24,283 nucleotides of DNA. Origin: CAZJNX01 sp964547415. Lineage in GTDB: Bacteria > Pseudomonadota > Alphaproteobacteria > Rhizobiales > Amorphaceae. The notes below the pieces were generated by a model. That model was not told the origin of the DNA and did not search any database. It was given only the letters and a program-made list of their open reading frames with translations. Location: assembly GCA_964547415.1 (NCBI GenBank), contig CAZJNX010000056.1, forward strand, positions 1 to 24,283, read 5' to 3'. Position 1 is the stretch's first letter; every line of letters starts with the position of its first letter. The translations under genes and the position numbers were made by a program. Shown here in pieces: positions 22,820 through 24,283 of this stretch.

Positions 22820-24163
22820 ATGGGCGGGAGGATCCGGCGCGGGGCGGCGCGCCGTTCGGCGGGCTGGTCGGTTCGGGCCGGGATCGTCCTGGGCGCGCTC
22901 GTCCTCGCGGCCCTCGCCGCGGCCGAGGCGGCCCGCGGCGAGGACGGGGGCGAGGTCCACGTCCCCGCCCCGGTCGTGGAGCGCCTGTACGAGGATTTCG
23001 TGCGCTCGGGGGGAGAGGCGTCCATCGCCCTCGCCCTCACCCGCGCCATGGCGGAGCGGTCGGCCGGGGAGGCGGGGCCGCTCGTCCTCGTCGTCTCCGA
23101 GGGGGTCTTCGTCTACGGGCGGGACCGGGCGCTGATCGCCGCCGCCCCGGTCCGGGAGGACGTGTCGGACGGCGGGGTGGAGCTGACGGCGATCTCCCAC
23201 GTCGGCCCGGCCGTCGCCTATCTCGCCAGCCTCGCCGAGCTCGGCGCCCCCTGGCGTTCCCATGCCGCTCGCCTGGTGGAGAACCTGCGCGGCTTCCGGG
23301 AGATGAACGCCGACGGCCGCTGGATGGACGGCGTCACGTCCCGCGCCTTCGACGGCCGGCGGGAGGCGATCCGGGCGATGCTCGACTACGCGGCCTCGGC
23401 CGCGGGCCGCTACCTGGCGGACAAGCTGTCGGGCCCGGACGAGGCCTTCACCCTCGAGGACGTGAAGACGGTCTTCTTCGACGGCGGCACCGCAGCCTAT
23501 CCGGTCGGCTACGACGCGGTGATGGTCGGCACCTTCGCCCTTGCCACCCTGTCCGACGCGGACTGGACCGCGCGGGCCCTCGCCGCCGCGCCCATCGACT
23601 GGGCGGGCGCCCGCGTGGTCGTCAACCAGCGGATCGGCACCAACTACGGCGCCGGCCTCACCGCGGGCACCAACTGGATGGTGGATCTCCTCCTCCGCCT
23701 GTCGGCCGGGGCGCTCCCGCCCGCGTCCGTCCTCATCGTCCCCTACGCGGAGCGCCATGCCGCCGTGGGCGAGGACCCGCTGCCGCAGGCGGCATTCACC
23801 TACTACGACGAACGGGTGTGGCAGGCGCTCACGGAGCGCACGCGCGTCGCCGAGGCGGCCCTCGCCAGCATCCCGGCCATCGCGCCCGAGACGCCCCGTC
23901 CCCTGCCGGGGGACTGGGCGGTCTCCGAGGCGGGGGACGTGGCCGACTTCATGATGCGCCTGAAGCACACCTTCGCGAGCCCCGCCCAGCTCCTGTCGAA
24001 CGCCACGGGCTTCTGGATCGCCGGCGCCCTCGCCGAGGCGGGCTGGGCCCCCTCGGGGGTCACCGTCCCGGGCCTCGAGGCGGGCCTGCCTCCCGGCCTC
24101 GACGGCTATCCGACCGACAGCCCGCCGATCCCGCCGCTCGGCCCGCAGCCGTCCGGCGGGTGA
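22820..24163 (+). CDS. Secreted protein resembling DUF5624
   Basis: A 447-residue protein with an N-terminal basic stretch and a hydrophobic segment (about 17-38), a probable signal peptide or anchor ending near ARGEDGG. The following region reads PAPVVERLYEDFVRSGGEASIALALTRA (in two adjacent parts), then VLVVSEGVFVYGRDRALIAAAP, and ELTAISHVGPAVAYLASL. This order of a helical start, a strand bearing S/D-containing turn, and an AISHVGPA motif reminds me of DUF5624 proteins. Further on, GLTAGTNW (T281-W286 region) is a likely conserved motif. The C-terminal 35 residues are Pro/Gly-rich. Function is unknown. The ATG at 22820 has GGGAGG 5 nt upstream; an earlier ATG-like start at 22760 lacks this. 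The match is from memory, so the family name is moderate. Confidence 0.7.
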   Translation: MGGRIRRGAARRSAGWSVRAGIVLGALVLAALAAAEAARGEDGGEVHVPAPVVERLYEDFVRSGGEASIALALTRAMAERSAGEAGPLVLVVSEGVFVYGRDRALIAAAPVREDVSDGGVELTAISHVGPAVAYLASLAELGAPWRSHAARLVENLRGFREMNADGRWMDGVTSRAFDGRREAIRAMLDYAASAAGRYLADKLSGPDEAFTLEDVKTVFFDGGTAAYPVGYDAVMVGTFALATLSDADWTARALAAAPIDWAGARVVVNQRIGTNYGAGLTAGTNWMVDLLLRLSAGALPPASVLIVPYAERHAAVGEDPLPQAAFTYYDERVWQALTERTRVAEAALASIPAIAPETPRPLPGDWAVSEAGDVADFMMRLKHTFASPAQLLSNATGFWIAGALAEAGWAPSGVTVPGLEAGLPPGLDGYPTDSPPIPPLGPQPSGG

Positions 24164-24237
24164 GCCGCCGTGAGCGGCGGCCACAGGCCGACGTGTCGGT
24201 CGGTGCGGGAGAACGGCGGGCGCCGGGACGGCCCGGG

Positions 24238-24281
24238 CCCTTGCCCGCCCGCGCCCTCGCACGCCCTCGCCCTTGCCCGCC
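24238..24281. repeat. Short direct repeats at the window end
   Basis: CCCTTGCCCGCC occurs at 24238-24249 and 24270-24281; between them CGCCCTCGC occurs at 24252-24260 and again at 24262-24270. It looks like a short, slippage-prone C-rich tract after the last gene. It continues beyond the window. Confidence 0.45.
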
Positions 24282-24283
24282 TG

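Noticed and set aside
24164..24178. GCCGC/GCGGC hairpin right after the last gene
   Set aside because: Only a 5-bp stem and no T-tract, so not supported as a terminator.
22787..24262. A 491-codon open frame on the minus strand
   Set aside because: Antisense to the DUF5624-like gene, whose strand has a proper ribosome site and a signal peptide; the antisense product is low-complexity.

Overview
The window is very GC-rich (about three quarters G+C by eye, with G or C at nearly every third codon position) and densely coding. Gene families such as DUF4159, DUF6165, TRAP and TctABC carboxylate transporters, and DUF3299, together with frequent GTG/TTG starts behind clear GGAGG-type ribosome sites, suggest a free-living heterotrophic alphaproteobacterium, perhaps Hyphomicrobiales or Rhodospirillales-like. 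This is inference from family content; no rRNA, tRNA or taxonomic marker is present.

Layout. (a) 1-2367 (+): the 3' end of a DUF4159 gene and a membrane-anchored protein with a glutamine-amidotransferase-like domain, the usual tail of a MoxR/DUF58/DUF4159 cluster. (b) 2368-3778: about 1.4 kb without a credible gene, holding several hairpins and a likely promoter/operator. (c) 3779-8784 (+): a catabolic operon with a tartrate/D-malate-type dehydrogenase, a TRAP transporter collapsed by in-frame deletions into a shortened DctP and a 115-residue DctQ-DctM hybrid, an SDR oxidoreductase, and an NAD-dependent epimerase/dehydratase sandwiched between two paralogous GAF proteins. (d) 8920-11697 (-): a YaiI-family protein, a DUF3299 protein and a TPR-GT9-like glycosyltransferase. 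(e) 11788-15178 (+): DUF6165, an SCP2-like protein coupled to an alpha/beta hydrolase, and a secreted FAS1-linker-PRC-barrel protein. (f) 15123-17666: a small two-TM protein (-), then an EEP-family nuclease/phosphatase and a cardiolipin synthase (+). (g) 17670-21687 (-): Asp/Glu racemase-like enzyme, then tctC, tctB and tctA. (h) 21830-24163 (+): a signal-less periplasmic-binding-protein-like protein and a secreted DUF5624-like protein.

How the genes work together. Two carboxylate uptake systems (TRAP and TctABC) each sit with an enzyme that could act on hydroxy- or dicarboxylic acids (tartrate dehydrogenase; racemase/maleate isomerase family). The TRAP set looks non-functional or radically remodelled. 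The TPR-GT9/DUF6165 pair suggests surface glycan work, and the nuclease/cardiolipin synthase pair touches phosphodiester and phospholipid chemistry.

Most striking observations: the serial in-frame contraction of the TRAP operon, the GAF-epimerase-GAF sandwich, the FAS1-PRC fusion, and a sugar-binding-type protein with neither export signal nor DNA-binding domain. I see no CRISPR array, integrase, transposase, tRNA or rRNA.
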